Positions 16,113-25,063 of a DNA stretch of 64,000 bases are shown piece by piece. Made by a program: the position numbers and the translations under genes. This DNA comes from CAWGAJ01 sp963820545 (GTDB lineage Bacteria > Planctomycetota > Planctomycetia > Pirellulales > Thermoguttaceae), in contig CAWGAJ010000001.1 of NCBI GenBank assembly GCA_963820545.1, positions 1,302,001-1,366,000 of the forward strand, read 5' to 3'. The first letter of the stretch is position 1. Each line of letters starts with the position of its first letter. The notes below the pieces were generated by a model, which was not told the origin of the DNA, made no database searches, and was given only the letters and a program-made list of their open reading frames with translations.

Positions 16113-18062
16113 ATGTCAAAAACGTCATTGTCTGTTGCTGTAATATTGTTCTTGATTTGTGTAATTTTCGTTTTCACTTCAGGCTGCCGGAACTCAAAAG
16201 AAGAGGATCGCGATACCAGATCGCCTTCCAGCGAAGCCACTGTGGCTCGCCGGATCGTTGCCCAACGGCAGTGGCCTTTGGTCGAAGCGGCAAAAAAGCC
16301 CGAACACCAGCCGGCTCAATTGCTGACCACTATCCAACAAGCGGAACTACCGCCGCTCGTTGAACAGGGAACGCCGCCTTTAGATCTGACGGCAAACACG
16401 CCTGGTGAGAATAAGACGCCGTCTTCACCCTTCATGGCTCAATCCGCTCGTCGATATGGCGACCAGGCGTCTGACGCGGAAGACGAACACGCCAATCCTT
16501 TACGTGCAACTGAACCGCCTCCGCTTCTCAGGACGCTCGATTCTTCGCTCAATACTAGCGATCAAACCGCCACTTTGCCTCCTCCCCAGCCGGAAACTTC
16601 TTCATCCCCCGCGCCAAAGCCGCTGAGAACCAAGATCACCGACGTACCTTTTGATCCGATCAAGGAAAACGGCGCCATCTTTGTCGGCTGGCCAAAACCC
16701 AAGTTGGCCCTGGTCATCACCGGCCGCATCGATGGCTACATCGAACCTTGCGGTTGTGCCGGTCTGGAGCGGATGAAAGGCGGTATGAGCCGGCGATATA
16801 TGTTATTTAAAATGCTCCGCCAACAAGGATGGCCCGTGGTCGGTTTGGACGTGGGCGGTTTGGCCAAGGGTTTTGGCCGACAAGCGGAAATCAAATTCCA
16901 AACCATGGTGGAAGCCATGCGCAAGATGGACTACCAGGCCATTGCCCTGGGGTATTCCGATCTGAATCTGCCCGCCGGCGAGTTGGCCACCGTGACCGCT
17001 AACGTCGAGGGGCAACAAAGTCCCTTTGTCTCGGCCAACGTGGCGCTGTTCCGTTTCGACTACGGCATGACCTCCACTTGCCGTTTTGTCACCGCGGGCG
17101 AAAAGCGTATCGGCGTCACCGCGGTGCTGGGCAAGTCATACCAAAAAGAGATCCACAGCGACGAACTGGAGATGCTCGATCCCGAAGAGGCAATCAAGAA
17201 ACTCCTGCCGGCAATGAAAAAACAGGCCGACTTTTTGGTCCTGCTGGCCCACGCCACCATGGACGAGACGATTGCCCTGGCCAAGCGATTTCCTGATTTC
17301 GACGTGGTGGTGACATCCGGCGGCGAGCCCGAGCCTCCGAAAGAAGCGAAAAAAATTGAAGGCACAAAATCTCTGCTCATCGAGGTCGGGGAAAAGGGGA
17401 CGAATGCCATTGTGCTGGGCCTGTACGACGATCCAAATCAACCCTACCGCTATCAGCGCGTGCCGCTGGATTCGCGTTTCGAGCCTTCGCCGGAAATGAA
17501 TCTGCTCATGGCCGCGTACCAAGAACAGCTCAAGATGGAGGGATTCGCCAAGCTGGGCTTGCGGCCGGTCCCGCATCCGCAGGCGGAAACGGGCGGCAAA
17601 TTCGTGGGCTCGCAAAAGTGCGAACCCTGCCACGAAGAATCCTATCGCATCTGGAAGAAGAGCCTCCACTCCCAGGCGTATGAAACGCTGGTCAAACTCG
17701 ATCCGCCGCGGAATTTCGATCCCGAATGCGTCAGTTGTCACGTGATCGGCTGGCACCCCACGCGGTTTTTCCCCTATCAAGGCGGCTTTGAAAGCCAGGA
17801 AAAAACTCCCCAGCTCATCGACGTCGGCTGTGAATCGTGCCACGGTCCCAGTGAAAAACACGTGGCCGCCGAATCGGGCAGCAATGAAAAATTAATGGAA
17901 AAATATCGCCTGGCAGTGCGGCTGACCAAGGCCGACTCGGAAAAAAATTTCTGCGCCACTTGCCACGATCTCGACAATAGTCCCGACTACAATTTTGAAA
18001 CCTACTGGCCGCCCGTGGAACACTACGAGACTAGTAAGCCGGATACGAATGGCCAACAATGA
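16113..18062 (+). CDS. Lipoprotein: UshA-like phosphoesterase-type domain plus tetraheme cytochrome c
   Basis: A 649-residue lipoprotein. The start at 16113 gives a good lipoprotein signal peptide (VAVILFLICVIFVF, lipobox FTSGC); a longer in-frame start at 15999 would bury it and overlap the upstream gene. After a Pro-rich linker comes a domain like the metallophosphatase-type 5'-nucleotidases (IEPCGCAGLERMKGG, LDVGGL, ALGYSDLNL). I do not see the usual metal-binding His/Asp set, so it may not be an active phosphatase. The C-terminal part resembles cytochrome c554 and carries four heme motifs: CEPCH, CVSCH, CESCH, CATCH. It is probably membrane-anchored and faces the periplasm or surface, with an electron-transfer role. 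Confidence 0.88.
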   Translation: MSKTSLSVAVILFLICVIFVFTSGCRNSKEEDRDTRSPSSEATVARRIVAQRQWPLVEAAKKPEHQPAQLLTTIQQAELPPLVEQGTPPLDLTANTPGENKTPSSPFMAQSARRYGDQASDAEDEHANPLRATEPPPLLRTLDSSLNTSDQTATLPPPQPETSSSPAPKPLRTKITDVPFDPIKENGAIFVGWPKPKLALVITGRIDGYIEPCGCAGLERMKGGMSRRYMLFKMLRQQGWPVVGLDVGGLAKGFGRQAEIKFQTMVEAMRKMDYQAIALGYSDLNLPAGELATVTANVEGQQSPFVSANVALFRFDYGMTSTCRFVTAGEKRIGVTAVLGKSYQKEIHSDELEMLDPEEAIKKLLPAMKKQADFLVLLAHATMDETIALAKRFPDFDVVVTSGGEPEPPKEAKKIEGTKSLLIEVGEKGTNAIVLGLYDDPNQPYRYQRVPLDSRFEPSPEMNLLMAAYQEQLKMEGFAKLGLRPVPHPQAETGGKFVGSQKCEPCHEESYRIWKKSLHSQAYETLVKLDPPRNFDPECVSCHVIGWHPTRFFPYQGGFESQEKTPQLIDVGCESCHGPSEKHVAAESGSNEKLMEKYRLAVRLTKADSEKNFCATCHDLDNSPDYNFETYWPPVEHYETSKPDTNGQQ

Positions 18063-18184
18063 GGGAGGAGAGGCGAAGGGCGAGGGTTGAAGGAAGAAAG
18101 GTAAGAATGCTTTGAGGAGTGGGCAGTTTACCGCATAAAATGCTCGCGTAAGAAATTATCGGCTTTTTTTACGGACTATTTCCA

Positions 18185-18565
18185 ATGACTAAGAGCAGAT
18201 CGAAATTCATTTGGTACGGGCTTCCTTGGTTGTTTCCAGTGATTCTTTGGGCGGGCTGGTACATAGTGTCCCCCCGCTTGATCCCGCAAATGATTGAGAA
18301 CGCGTATTGCGGACGAAGTTTCTCAATCCTCAATCATATAATTGCCGATAACCGGCAAAAACACGAGGCCATCAGCCCCCGTTTGTTATCTTTCTACCTC
18401 GGCGTCTGGGATCGCAGCATCCGACCGATAGCGCCTTACGTCCTAGTTCTAGGAATGCTTTTATCTGCGCCATGTTTAACATTTTACTCGCCGCGTACAG
18501 GGTCCCCAGGGACGAATTGGCCGGCCGGAGCGAGGTGGCAGACAAGACGGTTTTCCGGATCATAA
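18185..18565 (+). CDS. YfhO family membrane protein, N-terminal fragment
   Basis: N-terminal part of a large membrane protein interrupted by three apparent frameshifts (18185-20695 in total, about 837 residues). It carries the first membrane segment (YGLPWLFPVILWAGWYIV) and a second (YVLVLGMLLSA), after which the frame is lost near 18468 and continues in the frame of 18472. Adding one C there joins LLSA to MFNILLAAYRV. The family is related to bacterial glycosyltransferase-C-like membrane proteins. It follows the tetraheme lipoprotein after 122 bases of purine-rich spacer. Confidence 0.7.
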   Translation: MTKSRSKFIWYGLPWLFPVILWAGWYIVSPRLIPQMIENAYCGRSFSILNHIIADNRQKHEAISPRLLSFYLGVWDRSIRPIAPYVLVLGMLLSAPCLTFYSPRTGSPGTNWPAGARWQTRRFSGS

Positions 18566-19848
18566 CGGTGGCAGCGGCGTGTATGCTGGGCATGCTTTCC
18601 CTACCCCTGCTCACGGGCATGATTTATACGCTTGATGATTTTGCAGGGATAGGTCTGCCGCTACGATACTTCTACGCCAATGCCTTATTAAAAGGCTCCG
18701 ATTTCACCTGGTGTCCCTCCTTGTTTTGTGGTTTCGATATGCAAGTGAACGGGGCGGGTATGTATCATCCGCTGCACTTACTTTTATACCGTCTCCTGCC
18801 TCTGGATGTGGCGCTGAACCTTGAATTTCTCCTCTGTTATCCTACCGTTTTCCTGGGAATGTACCTCTTGTGTCGACGATGGCATTTTTCCCGCGGCGCC
18901 TGTATGTTCGGCGCGTACACTCTTACTTTCAACAGTTTCATGCTTTTGCGAATCGCGCAGGTGAGCGTCATCGCCACAGTCGCTCATCTGCCCTGGACTT
19001 TGCTCTGTTGTGATATAATGATGCGCAGTTCCCGCCCAAGAAACATCCAATTGTCTGGCATCCTGCTGACACTATTGACGGCTTCGCAGTTACTGGTTGG
19101 CCATGCGCAATTCATCTGGATGACGTCTCTGATTGAAGCGGCTTATATCCTTATTCTCGCCATAAGCTATCGGACTTTCTTCCCTTTATTGAATATTTTT
19201 ATCTGCAAACTGCTGGGTGTGCTGCTGGGAAGTATTCAACTGCTCCCCACCCTTGAAGCCATCCCCTTGTCAACACGAGCAACACGGGACCTGGCTTATC
19301 AAGGTTTTCTTTCCTTCCATCCGCTAAATCTTTTACAACTCGTCTCGCCCTATTGTTTCAGAAAGCCCGTTGAAGCTTTGGGGAACATCTGGGAAGGTAG
19401 TTTTTACACCGGTGTTATTGCGCTTGTGCTGTGTGTTTGGTTGTTGACCCGAAAAGCGGATTTGATTAGGCATAGAGAGATTGTGATTCTGGCGGTGCTC
19501 CTTACGGTTGGCGGGTTTGTGCTGGCACTGGGCAAGTATTTGCCGGTCTTTTCTCTGATCATGCAGTTGCCGGGGTTCGACTTTTTCCGTTGCCCAAACC
19601 GATATAATTTTATCGCCCATTTTGGCCTTTCCGTCCTGGCAACATGTGCTTTGGCATGCTTGCTCGATACTAATCGGGAAACGGCGCGACCGTGGAGAGC
19701 CAATTGCGTGTTCGTACTGTTAATCGGCGTCCTCGTCGCGCTGGGTCTGCTCTGTATCCTCCCGGTATTACGGAATCCGCCGCACTGGCTGTCCGACCAC
19801 ATCTCATCTCCCTGGATGATAATCTTGGGGCCGTGCTCCTGGTTTTGA
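18472..19848 (+). CDS. YfhO family membrane protein, main membrane part
   Basis: Central 458 residues of the YfhO-like protein, with about nine or ten hydrophobic helices. Family features include LPLRYFYANALLKGSDFTW, the extracytoplasmic Asp region YTLDDFAGIGLP, and FFRCPNRYNFIAHFGLSV. In YfhO proteins this part resembles a GT-C glycosyltransferase and is implicated in glycosylation of cell-envelope polymers. The frame breaks at the G run 19827-19830: five Gs instead of four would continue IILGAVLLVLSALG in the next fragment. The final residues PCSWF are out of frame. Confidence 0.8.
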   Translation: MFNILLAAYRVPRDELAGRSEVADKTVFRIITVAAACMLGMLSLPLLTGMIYTLDDFAGIGLPLRYFYANALLKGSDFTWCPSLFCGFDMQVNGAGMYHPLHLLLYRLLPLDVALNLEFLLCYPTVFLGMYLLCRRWHFSRGACMFGAYTLTFNSFMLLRIAQVSVIATVAHLPWTLLCCDIMMRSSRPRNIQLSGILLTLLTASQLLVGHAQFIWMTSLIEAAYILILAISYRTFFPLLNIFICKLLGVLLGSIQLLPTLEAIPLSTRATRDLAYQGFLSFHPLNLLQLVSPYCFRKPVEALGNIWEGSFYTGVIALVLCVWLLTRKADLIRHREIVILAVLLTVGGFVLALGKYLPVFSLIMQLPGFDFFRCPNRYNFIAHFGLSVLATCALACLLDTNRETARPWRANCVFVLLIGVLVALGLLCILPVLRNPPHWLSDHISSPWMIILGPCSWF

Positions 19849-20378
19849 GCGCTCTCGGGGTGCTGGGCGCACTAAAGGGTTACCGCGGATTTATCTTGGC
19901 ATTAGTATGTCTCCATGTGATAGATTTGGGAGTATACGGTGAAAGTTTCATCCTCCTGCGGGGCTGGCCCAAAACCCCTGGGGATCTCCTCGCCAATCTC
20001 AACGCTCCCCTGGCAAGCAAAGGAGACCGCCTCTATGCGGACGAAAGAGAAGTATTACCCCATGATCTGTTAATTATGAAGGGATTTCGCTTGGCGGGCG
20101 GATATGTGGGACTCTTGCCCTATAGAGAACTAAACCTGGAGAAGCCTGCGTGCCTGGGTGTGGCGGGAGTTGCCTGGAAAGAAGAATATTTAAGTACCAG
20201 CAAACAGTTTCGCTGGATTCGCGTTGAGGATTCCCTTCCCAGAGTTCAGTTATTCTGCCACGCCATGATCAGCGACGACGTAAATTCCCGGATCGACCAG
20301 ATCGACTGGAGAAACGTGGCCCTTGTTTCCCGAGAGATTTCCCTTTCGGGCGAGGCGCCGGAACGGCCAAGCTCGTGA
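19692..20378 (+). CDS. YfhO family membrane protein, third fragment
   Basis: The genuine part begins near 19830 with LGAVLLVLSALGVLG and continues LALVCLHVIDLGVYGESF, typical of the last membrane helices and the start of the soluble part in YfhO proteins. The first 45 residues are out of frame and should be ignored. The frame breaks again near 20361, where one added A in gaacgg restores the reading into the last fragment (TAKLVKDVPGDIEI). Confidence 0.75.
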   Translation: MESQLRVRTVNRRPRRAGSALYPPGITESAALAVRPHLISLDDNLGAVLLVLSALGVLGALKGYRGFILALVCLHVIDLGVYGESFILLRGWPKTPGDLLANLNAPLASKGDRLYADEREVLPHDLLIMKGFRLAGGYVGLLPYRELNLEKPACLGVAGVAWKEEYLSTSKQFRWIRVEDSLPRVQLFCHAMISDDVNSRIDQIDWRNVALVSREISLSGEAPERPSS

Positions 20379-20695
20379 AAGACGTTCCTGGTGATATCGA
20401 GATCGTTAGTGAGGTACACTCCAGGCAACTGCTGTTTCTATCGGAGAGTTTTCACCCGGGATGGCGCGTGGAGGTGGATGGAGAACGCCAAGAGGTAATC
20501 CGCGTCTTTGGCGATTTTATGGGGTGTGTCATTGAACCCGGCAGTCACCAGGTAAAATTCTGCTGGCGACCGTTCAGCCTTGCCCTGGGAAAAGTTCTAT
20601 CGAGTTGCGCCGCCGTGCTAATTGTTATATGGTTGTTTGTTGTTTTCATCAGGGGCAAAAGGCTCGGGCCGATGGTAAAGCCATCCGGGAATTGA
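20375..20695 (+). CDS. YfhO family membrane protein, C-terminal fragment
   Basis: C-terminal 106 residues of the same gene. SESFHPGWRVEVDGERQEV followed by IEPGSHQVKFCWRPFSLALG is the characteristic end of YfhO proteins (a small extracytoplasmic beta domain followed by a last helix, AAVLIVIWLFVVF). The apparent start is GTG at 20375 but the frame extends upstream to the break near 20361. Together the four fragments give one normal-length protein. Confidence 0.75.
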   Translation: MKDVPGDIEIVSEVHSRQLLFLSESFHPGWRVEVDGERQEVIRVFGDFMGCVIEPGSHQVKFCWRPFSLALGKVLSSCAAVLIVIWLFVVFIRGKRLGPMVKPSGN

Positions 20696-20725
20696 TGGGG
20701 ACATGCTACCAGACGATATATATAG

Positions 20726-20773
20726 CCCCGCTCCCCGACCAACCTTCGGTCGGTGCCCGGTCGCGGCTTAAAC
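20726..20773. repeat. Palindromic repeat, family C
   Basis: Nested palindrome with inner arms ccgacc / ggtcgg and an end ggtcgcggcttaaac. It shares its body with 8261-8303, 32104-32140 and 38954-38995. It lies downstream of yfhO and of yebC, which converge here, so it could serve as a two-way terminator. Confidence 0.75.
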
Positions 20774-20775
20774 TT

Positions 20776-20805
20776 ACTGCCCACTGTCCACCGCCCATTG
20801 CCCAC
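20776..20805. repeat. Degenerate cactgtccac/cattgcccac repeat at yebC stop
   Basis: Three imperfect copies of a ten-base unit (actgcccact, gtccaccgcc, cattgcccac) run directly up to the yebC stop codon, whose TAG merges with the start of the unit read on the minus strand. A similar gggcagt motif is at 18121. Confidence 0.45.
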
Positions 20806-21560
20806 TACGCTTCGCCGATCTTCGCCATCACCTCGTCGGGGATGTTGAAATTGGAGGAGACGTTTTGCACATCTTCGTGGTCGTCCAGACGTTCCATTAG
20901 CTTGAGCACTTTTTGCGCGGTATCGGGGTCGTTTAAATCCACGGTGTTTTTGGGCAGCCGGGTGATTTGACTGAGTTCGAGCGTTACGCCCGCCTCGGCC
21001 AGGGCCTTGGCCACTTTGTGGAAGATAGTCGGATCGCAGGTGATTTCGAATTTTCCGGCATCGCGTTTTACATCGTCGGCGCCCACGTCTAAGGCGAGTT
21101 CCATGAGTTTTTCTTCGTCGGCGTTTTCGGCGGGAATCAGGAACAGGCCCTTGCTTTCGAACATCCATGCCACGCAGCCGGTGTTGCCCAGCTTGCCGTT
21201 GCAGAGTTCAAACACCTTGCGGATTTCCGGGGCGGTGCGGTTGCGGTTGTCGGTAAGCACTTCGCAGAGGATGGCTACTCCGCCGGCGCCGTAACCTTCG
21301 TAGATCACTTCTTCGAGGCTGGCCCCTTCGAGTTCGCCGGTGCCGCGTTTGATCGCCCGCTGGATGTTCTCCTTGGGCAAGCTCACGGCTTTGGCGTCGT
21401 CGATGGCGTAGCGGAGGCGGATGTTACTGTCCGGATCGCCGCCGCCCATTTTGGCCGCCACGATGATTGCCTTGGCGAGCTTGCTCCAGAGTTTGCCGCG
21501 CTTGGCGTCGATCAGTGCCTTTTTGTGCTTGATACCAGCCCAATGAGAATGGCCTGCCAT
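20805..21560 (-). CDS. yebC: YebC/PmpR family protein
   Basis: A 251-residue member of the YebC/TACO1 family, known as a DNA-binding regulator in some bacteria and as a translation factor that relieves stalling at proline stretches. It begins with the signature MAGHSHWAGIKHKKALIDAK and carries VAAKMGGGDPDSNIRLRYAI, NIQRAIKRGTGELEG, EGYGAGGVAILCEVLTDNRN and KDVKRDAGKFEI-like segments. Length is normal. It stands alone on the minus strand, separated from the TPR gene by two palindromic repeats. In planctomycetes, which often encode one such protein, the translational role is more likely. Confidence 0.95.
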   Translation of the reverse strand: MAGHSHWAGIKHKKALIDAKRGKLWSKLAKAIIVAAKMGGGDPDSNIRLRYAIDDAKAVSLPKENIQRAIKRGTGELEGASLEEVIYEGYGAGGVAILCEVLTDNRNRTAPEIRKVFELCNGKLGNTGCVAWMFESKGLFLIPAENADEEKLMELALDVGADDVKRDAGKFEITCDPTIFHKVAKALAEAGVTLELSQITRLPKNTVDLNDPDTAQKVLKLMERLDDHEDVQNVSSNFNIPDEVMAKIGEA

Positions 21561-21660
21561 AAAGCGAGTTCCCCCTGTCTCTTATAATTGGTCCTTGTAA
21601 TGGACAAAAAGCATGTTAATCGTAAAAACATACCGAATATAAATAATACTGGAGAAATCC

Positions 21661-21687
21661 CACCGGGCACAAGTGCCCGGGCTAAAC
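21661..21687. repeat. 27-bp palindromic repeat, family A
   Basis: Identical over all 27 bases to 1585-1611 (stem ccgggcac / gtgcccgg plus gctaaac). It lies between the TPR gene and yebC, oriented with GTTTAG at the upstream side of the minus-strand transcript. The inverted 13-mer aaactgtaaactg follows at 21691-21703. Confidence 0.85.
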
Positions 21688-21744
21688 TAAAAACTGTAAA
21701 CTGACAACCACCTACTACCTATCACCTACGAATTACTTTTTAAT

Positions 21745-21771
21745 CCACTCCCCTGCGGGTCGTGGCTAAAC
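21745..21771. repeat. Family B repeat supplying a stop codon
   Basis: Read on the minus strand it is GTTTAGCC, acgacccg, then caggggagtgg. The TAG in GTTTAG is the stop codon of the TPR gene. It matches the element inside the rnr tail (5005-5030) at most positions. Confidence 0.7.
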
Positions 21772-23670
21772 GTCTTGTTCCCTGTGCTGCGTTTTTTTAT
21801 CCATTTCTTTTGCTTTTTCTTCATCTTTTTCCTGGCGAAACAATTCGGCGGCGCGTTGCCGGGCAGCGCGGGCTTTTTCCCGGTTATCTAACTGCTGATA
21901 AACGTCGCCGAGGTGCTCGTAGATCACGCCGTCGGGCTGTTTTTCGGCGGCTTTTTCCAGATCCGCGACGGCCTCTTCATAACGGCCCAGCCGGAAGAGC
22001 GCCCAGCCCAGACTGTCGCGATAGGCGCCGTTATCCGGTTCGGCTGCGACGGCCTTTTGGATCATTTTTAGCGCGCGGGCAAGATGCAGGTTATTGTCGG
22101 CCCAGAGATAGCCCAAGTCGTTCAGCGCGCCAGCGTCGTCGGGAAACTCGTCGAGCACCTCTTCCAGCCACTCTTGGGCCTCGGTGATCTTCTTTTGCAG
22201 AACGCAAATATTCGACAGGGCGGACCGCACTTCTTTCAGGGACTCGCGATTTTCCTCGTTCTGGTAGTCATCGTCGAAATCCTCGATCAATTTGCCGTAC
22301 TCCCGCAGGGCCTCATCATACCGCTTGCCGTGATAATAAACCCAAGCCACGCGGCTGCGGAAGCGCACCGAATCTTTTTTCATCTCCGCCGCTTTTTGCG
22401 CCGCTGCCAGGGCCTCATCCAGGCGCTCTTCCATGGCCAGCGCTCCGGCCAGATAGAAATAAAAAACAGGATTGTTTTCGGGCAGTACTTTGCGGTCGAT
22501 GCCTTCTTGGAACACCTTGGCGGCCTGGGCCGCGCGATTGTCCACCAAGAGCCCTATGCCCCAAACCAAATACACCTCGGCGGCTTTTTTGGATTCGGCG
22601 GTGGCGGCCGAGTCAAAGAATTCCCGCGCCAGTTCCCATTGTTTATTGTTTAAGGCCAAAAGTCCCACGGCAAAACACTTGCCAAAGGAAGCCTTATCGG
22701 GCGCGGCCTTCATTTCTTCTTTACGAGCCGATATAATCAAGCCGCTCATCAACTCGGGGTCTTTGGAGAGCAATATCGCCTCGCTGCCCAAGGTATCCAG
22801 GACGCCGGTTTTTTCCACGGTTTCGCCGAGGACGGCCAAGAGCGCGTCGAAGCGCTTGGTTTTGCGGTAAATTTCCACCTGGCTCTTAAAACCCGTAAGC
22901 GTAGGCGTTTTCTCGACCAACGCGGCGTACAGCGGTTCGGCCTTGTCAAGCGCGTCCGCTTCCAAGTATTTGCTTGCCAGAAAATAGCCCAAAGGCACGT
23001 TCTGCGGATCATCGGCGTGAAGCTTTTCCAGCCGTGTAAGCAGCTCGTCCTTTTTGCCCAGGTCATTGAGGATCTTCTCCAGCAATTCGAACGGCCGGAT
23101 GCCTTGCGTGGAGAGATGCTTGTCCAGGGACGCTTCCAAGGTCTCCAAGGCCGCGGCCGATTCGCCCTTTTTGTCGAGCACCTGGGCGAGATGGAATTTC
23201 CATAATTCCTCATGGGGTGCAAGTTGCTGGGCCTGCTGAAAAGCGGCCTGGGCCTCCGCAGCGCGATCGGCTTGCAGAAAACAATCGCCGAAGAGGGTAT
23301 AGGTCAACCACGGCTCCTCCAGGAGGGCTTTTTTTACCTCTTCATCCAGGGCGAATTTATCGGGATGCTCGAGGGCGTCGACCACTACGGCGAAACAAGC
23401 GGCGGCTTCTTTGTCCCTGCCAGCCAGGAAGAGCAGCCGGCCTATTTCCATTTGCAAGAGAACGTCTTCGGAGGAAGCCGGCTTTTCCTCCTTGCTTATC
23501 TCCAGGGCTCGCTGATAAAGTTGCAGCGCCCGGGACCAATCGCCTTCTTCTTCCAAGCGCATTGCCAGCCGACGCAGCATTACCGGATCGAGCTTTTTTT
23601 CCAGTTCCGCCGCTTTCAAAGCATAGCGAATGGCCACGGCTTCACGTTTCAGATAAACGGCCAGGGACAC
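21766..23670 (-). CDS. Large TPR protein, main part (frameshifted gene)
   Basis: A 634-residue array of tetratricopeptide repeats with no catalytic domain. Typical units include LRRLAMRLEEEGDWSRALQL, PEYRD-type C-terminal units such as DNGAYRDSLGWALFRLGRYE and GVIYEHLGDVYQQLDNREKA, and a Lys/Glu-rich end. The true N terminus is upstream: one base is missing near 23703 (ctggatcc read as ctgatcc), and the frame continues DPQSAQIARAIVSLAVYLKRE. Joined with 23682-24005 the protein has about 740 residues and a signal-like start, so it is probably exported and serves as a scaffold. Its stop codon lies in a family-B repeat. Confidence 0.8.
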   Translation of the reverse strand: MSLAVYLKREAVAIRYALKAAELEKKLDPVMLRRLAMRLEEEGDWSRALQLYQRALEISKEEKPASSEDVLLQMEIGRLLFLAGRDKEAAACFAVVVDALEHPDKFALDEEVKKALLEEPWLTYTLFGDCFLQADRAAEAQAAFQQAQQLAPHEELWKFHLAQVLDKKGESAAALETLEASLDKHLSTQGIRPFELLEKILNDLGKKDELLTRLEKLHADDPQNVPLGYFLASKYLEADALDKAEPLYAALVEKTPTLTGFKSQVEIYRKTKRFDALLAVLGETVEKTGVLDTLGSEAILLSKDPELMSGLIISARKEEMKAAPDKASFGKCFAVGLLALNNKQWELAREFFDSAATAESKKAAEVYLVWGIGLLVDNRAAQAAKVFQEGIDRKVLPENNPVFYFYLAGALAMEERLDEALAAAQKAAEMKKDSVRFRSRVAWVYYHGKRYDEALREYGKLIEDFDDDYQNEENRESLKEVRSALSNICVLQKKITEAQEWLEEVLDEFPDDAGALNDLGYLWADNNLHLARALKMIQKAVAAEPDNGAYRDSLGWALFRLGRYEEAVADLEKAAEKQPDGVIYEHLGDVYQQLDNREKARAARQRAAELFRQEKDEEKAKEMDKKTQHREQDV

Positions 23671-23681
23671 GATCGCGCGTG

Positions 23682-24005
23682 CTATCTGCGCCGATTGCGG
23701 ATCAGATGCAAGGCCCGTTGATATAATCGCAAGGCTTCGCTATATTGTTCGCGATCTTCCCGGGCGCGGGCGGCGGCAAATAAGGAAAGCGCTTCGACCT
23801 TGTCGCGCTGGGCCTCGTTTAGCGCGGCGTTGGGGGATAGAGGCAGAGCAGCGTCATCGAGCAGGAGCGGGACCGGGTGAGACTCCTTCTCCTCCGCGGC
23901 GTTTTCGTTTTGCGATTGCCCGTCGCGCGTTTGTTGCAGTGACCAGCAGGTCCTCAAGGCGAGGCATAATCCCACGAATAATAACCAAAAAAAGCGGGTG
24001 CGCAC
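23682..24005 (-). CDS. Large TPR protein, N-terminal part
   Basis: N-terminal 107 residues of the TPR gene. The GTG start at 24005 gives a hydrophobic leader (FFWLLFVGLCLALRTCW) that could be a signal peptide or lipoprotein leader (Cys near residue 20). A first TPR unit (REDREQYSEALRLYQRALHL) is then broken by the frame loss near 23703; the last residues IRNRRR are out of frame. The gene starts 20 bases after the endonuclease III-like gene and continues the same minus-strand run. Confidence 0.75.
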   Translation of the reverse strand: MRTRFFWLLFVGLCLALRTCWSLQQTRDGQSQNENAAEEKESHPVPLLLDDAALPLSPNAALNEAQRDKVEALSLFAAARAREDREQYSEALRLYQRALHLIRNRRR

Positions 24006-24025
24006 TGAGCAGTCTCCCCATTTTC

Positions 24026-25009
24026 TTATCGCGGTTTGCGTTTGGAGATCCCTTCCGAGACGGATTTCTTTTTCAAAGGACCGGGCTGGCGGGAGGAAAG
24101 TTTAGCTGCCGCGGGTTCGGCGGGCGTTTCGGGGGGAGTCGCGGATTTCTTTTTGGGTTTCTTAGTGATGGGTTCCGGCGTGATGGCTTCAGACGCGGGG
24201 AGCTTCTTGCCTTTCCCCGGTTTTTCGCTCTTCTCCGCTTCTTTACGGCTAGGAGCGGCGGTTTTTGCGCTAACCGGCGGCTCAGCGGCGGCTTCTCCCG
24301 CCGCCTTTTTGCGCAATTGAGGATCCAGTCGGCGCTTGGGCAGACGGCTTTGCACGTCGGGATTGATTTCCAGCAGGATGCCGCGCACCTGCGGCGAGTA
24401 AGGATTGGAAGAAAAATCGACGCCTAATTGGTGTAAGAGCGAGCCAAACTCCATGCCTTTGGACTTGGAGATAGCGCGTTCCAAACCAGGCACAACGCCG
24501 GCTTTCGCGTCCTTGTCGCTTAGCAGGTCGAGCAGGCGCAAGGCTGTTATCGTACCCTGATCGATGGGGATGGAATGGCCGCTCAAGGCGGCTTGGACCA
24601 CGTAGGCTACCGAGAATCGCGTGGCGCCGTCGAGCCCTTCCAGCCATTTGATTGTCGGGCCGAGGTTCTTTTTCCGTTTATCTTCCAGGTCGAAGTTGAA
24701 CTGCGCCTCGAAAACCGCGTGCAGCACGCGCTTGATGCGATTGGCCGCCAAACGCGGATCGGGCAGGCAGGCCATCACTTCGGAAAGCTCGGAGAGGGAA
24801 GTCACGCGCACTTCGTTCCAATCGAAAAACGTGTGTACCAACGCCGCGAAGGCCTCTTCGGCCGCCTCGTATCGAGCGTCTTCCAGAGAGCAGGCGAAGA
24901 GCAAATGTTCCATTACCGTCCGCTTGGTATCGACGGTCGCGGGCTTGTAATGCTTTTTGAGGATTTTATAAACTTTGGCAAATTGTGCCGTGCGAGTAAC
25001 TGCGGTCAT
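24026..25009 (-). CDS. Endonuclease III-like helix-hairpin-helix protein with Lys/Ala/Pro tail
   Basis: A protein of about 327 residues from the ATG at 25009 (an upstream in-frame start at 25063 would overlap rbfA). The first 220 residues resemble the endonuclease III/HhH-GPD fold: RTVMEHLLFACSLEDARYEA, FFDWNEVRVTSLSELSEVM, RIKRVLHAVFEAQFNFDLED, LDGATRFSVAYVVQAALSGH. The HhH Lys and catalytic Asp of true Nth and the Fe-S Cys cluster are not evident, so glycosylase activity is uncertain. The remaining hundred residues are low-complexity, rich in Lys, Pro, Ala, Glu. It lies between rbfA and the TPR gene, an order I recall from planctomycetes but cannot verify here. Confidence 0.7.
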   Translation of the reverse strand: MTAVTRTAQFAKVYKILKKHYKPATVDTKRTVMEHLLFACSLEDARYEAAEEAFAALVHTFFDWNEVRVTSLSELSEVMACLPDPRLAANRIKRVLHAVFEAQFNFDLEDKRKKNLGPTIKWLEGLDGATRFSVAYVVQAALSGHSIPIDQGTITALRLLDLLSDKDAKAGVVPGLERAISKSKGMEFGSLLHQLGVDFSSNPYSPQVRGILLEINPDVQSRLPKRRLDPQLRKKAAGEAAAEPPVSAKTAAPSRKEAEKSEKPGKGKKLPASEAITPEPITKKPKKKSATPPETPAEPAAAKLSSRQPGPLKKKSVSEGISKRKPR

Positions 25010-25063
25010 AGGCGTTAAACTTTTCTGTAAAAAAAGCCGCGGTTGTTTTCCTGTAATGAGCAA

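Noticed and set aside
18185..20695. Four separate overlapping small membrane genes
   Set aside because: The parts line up as one YfhO protein in order, and one added base at each junction restores it.
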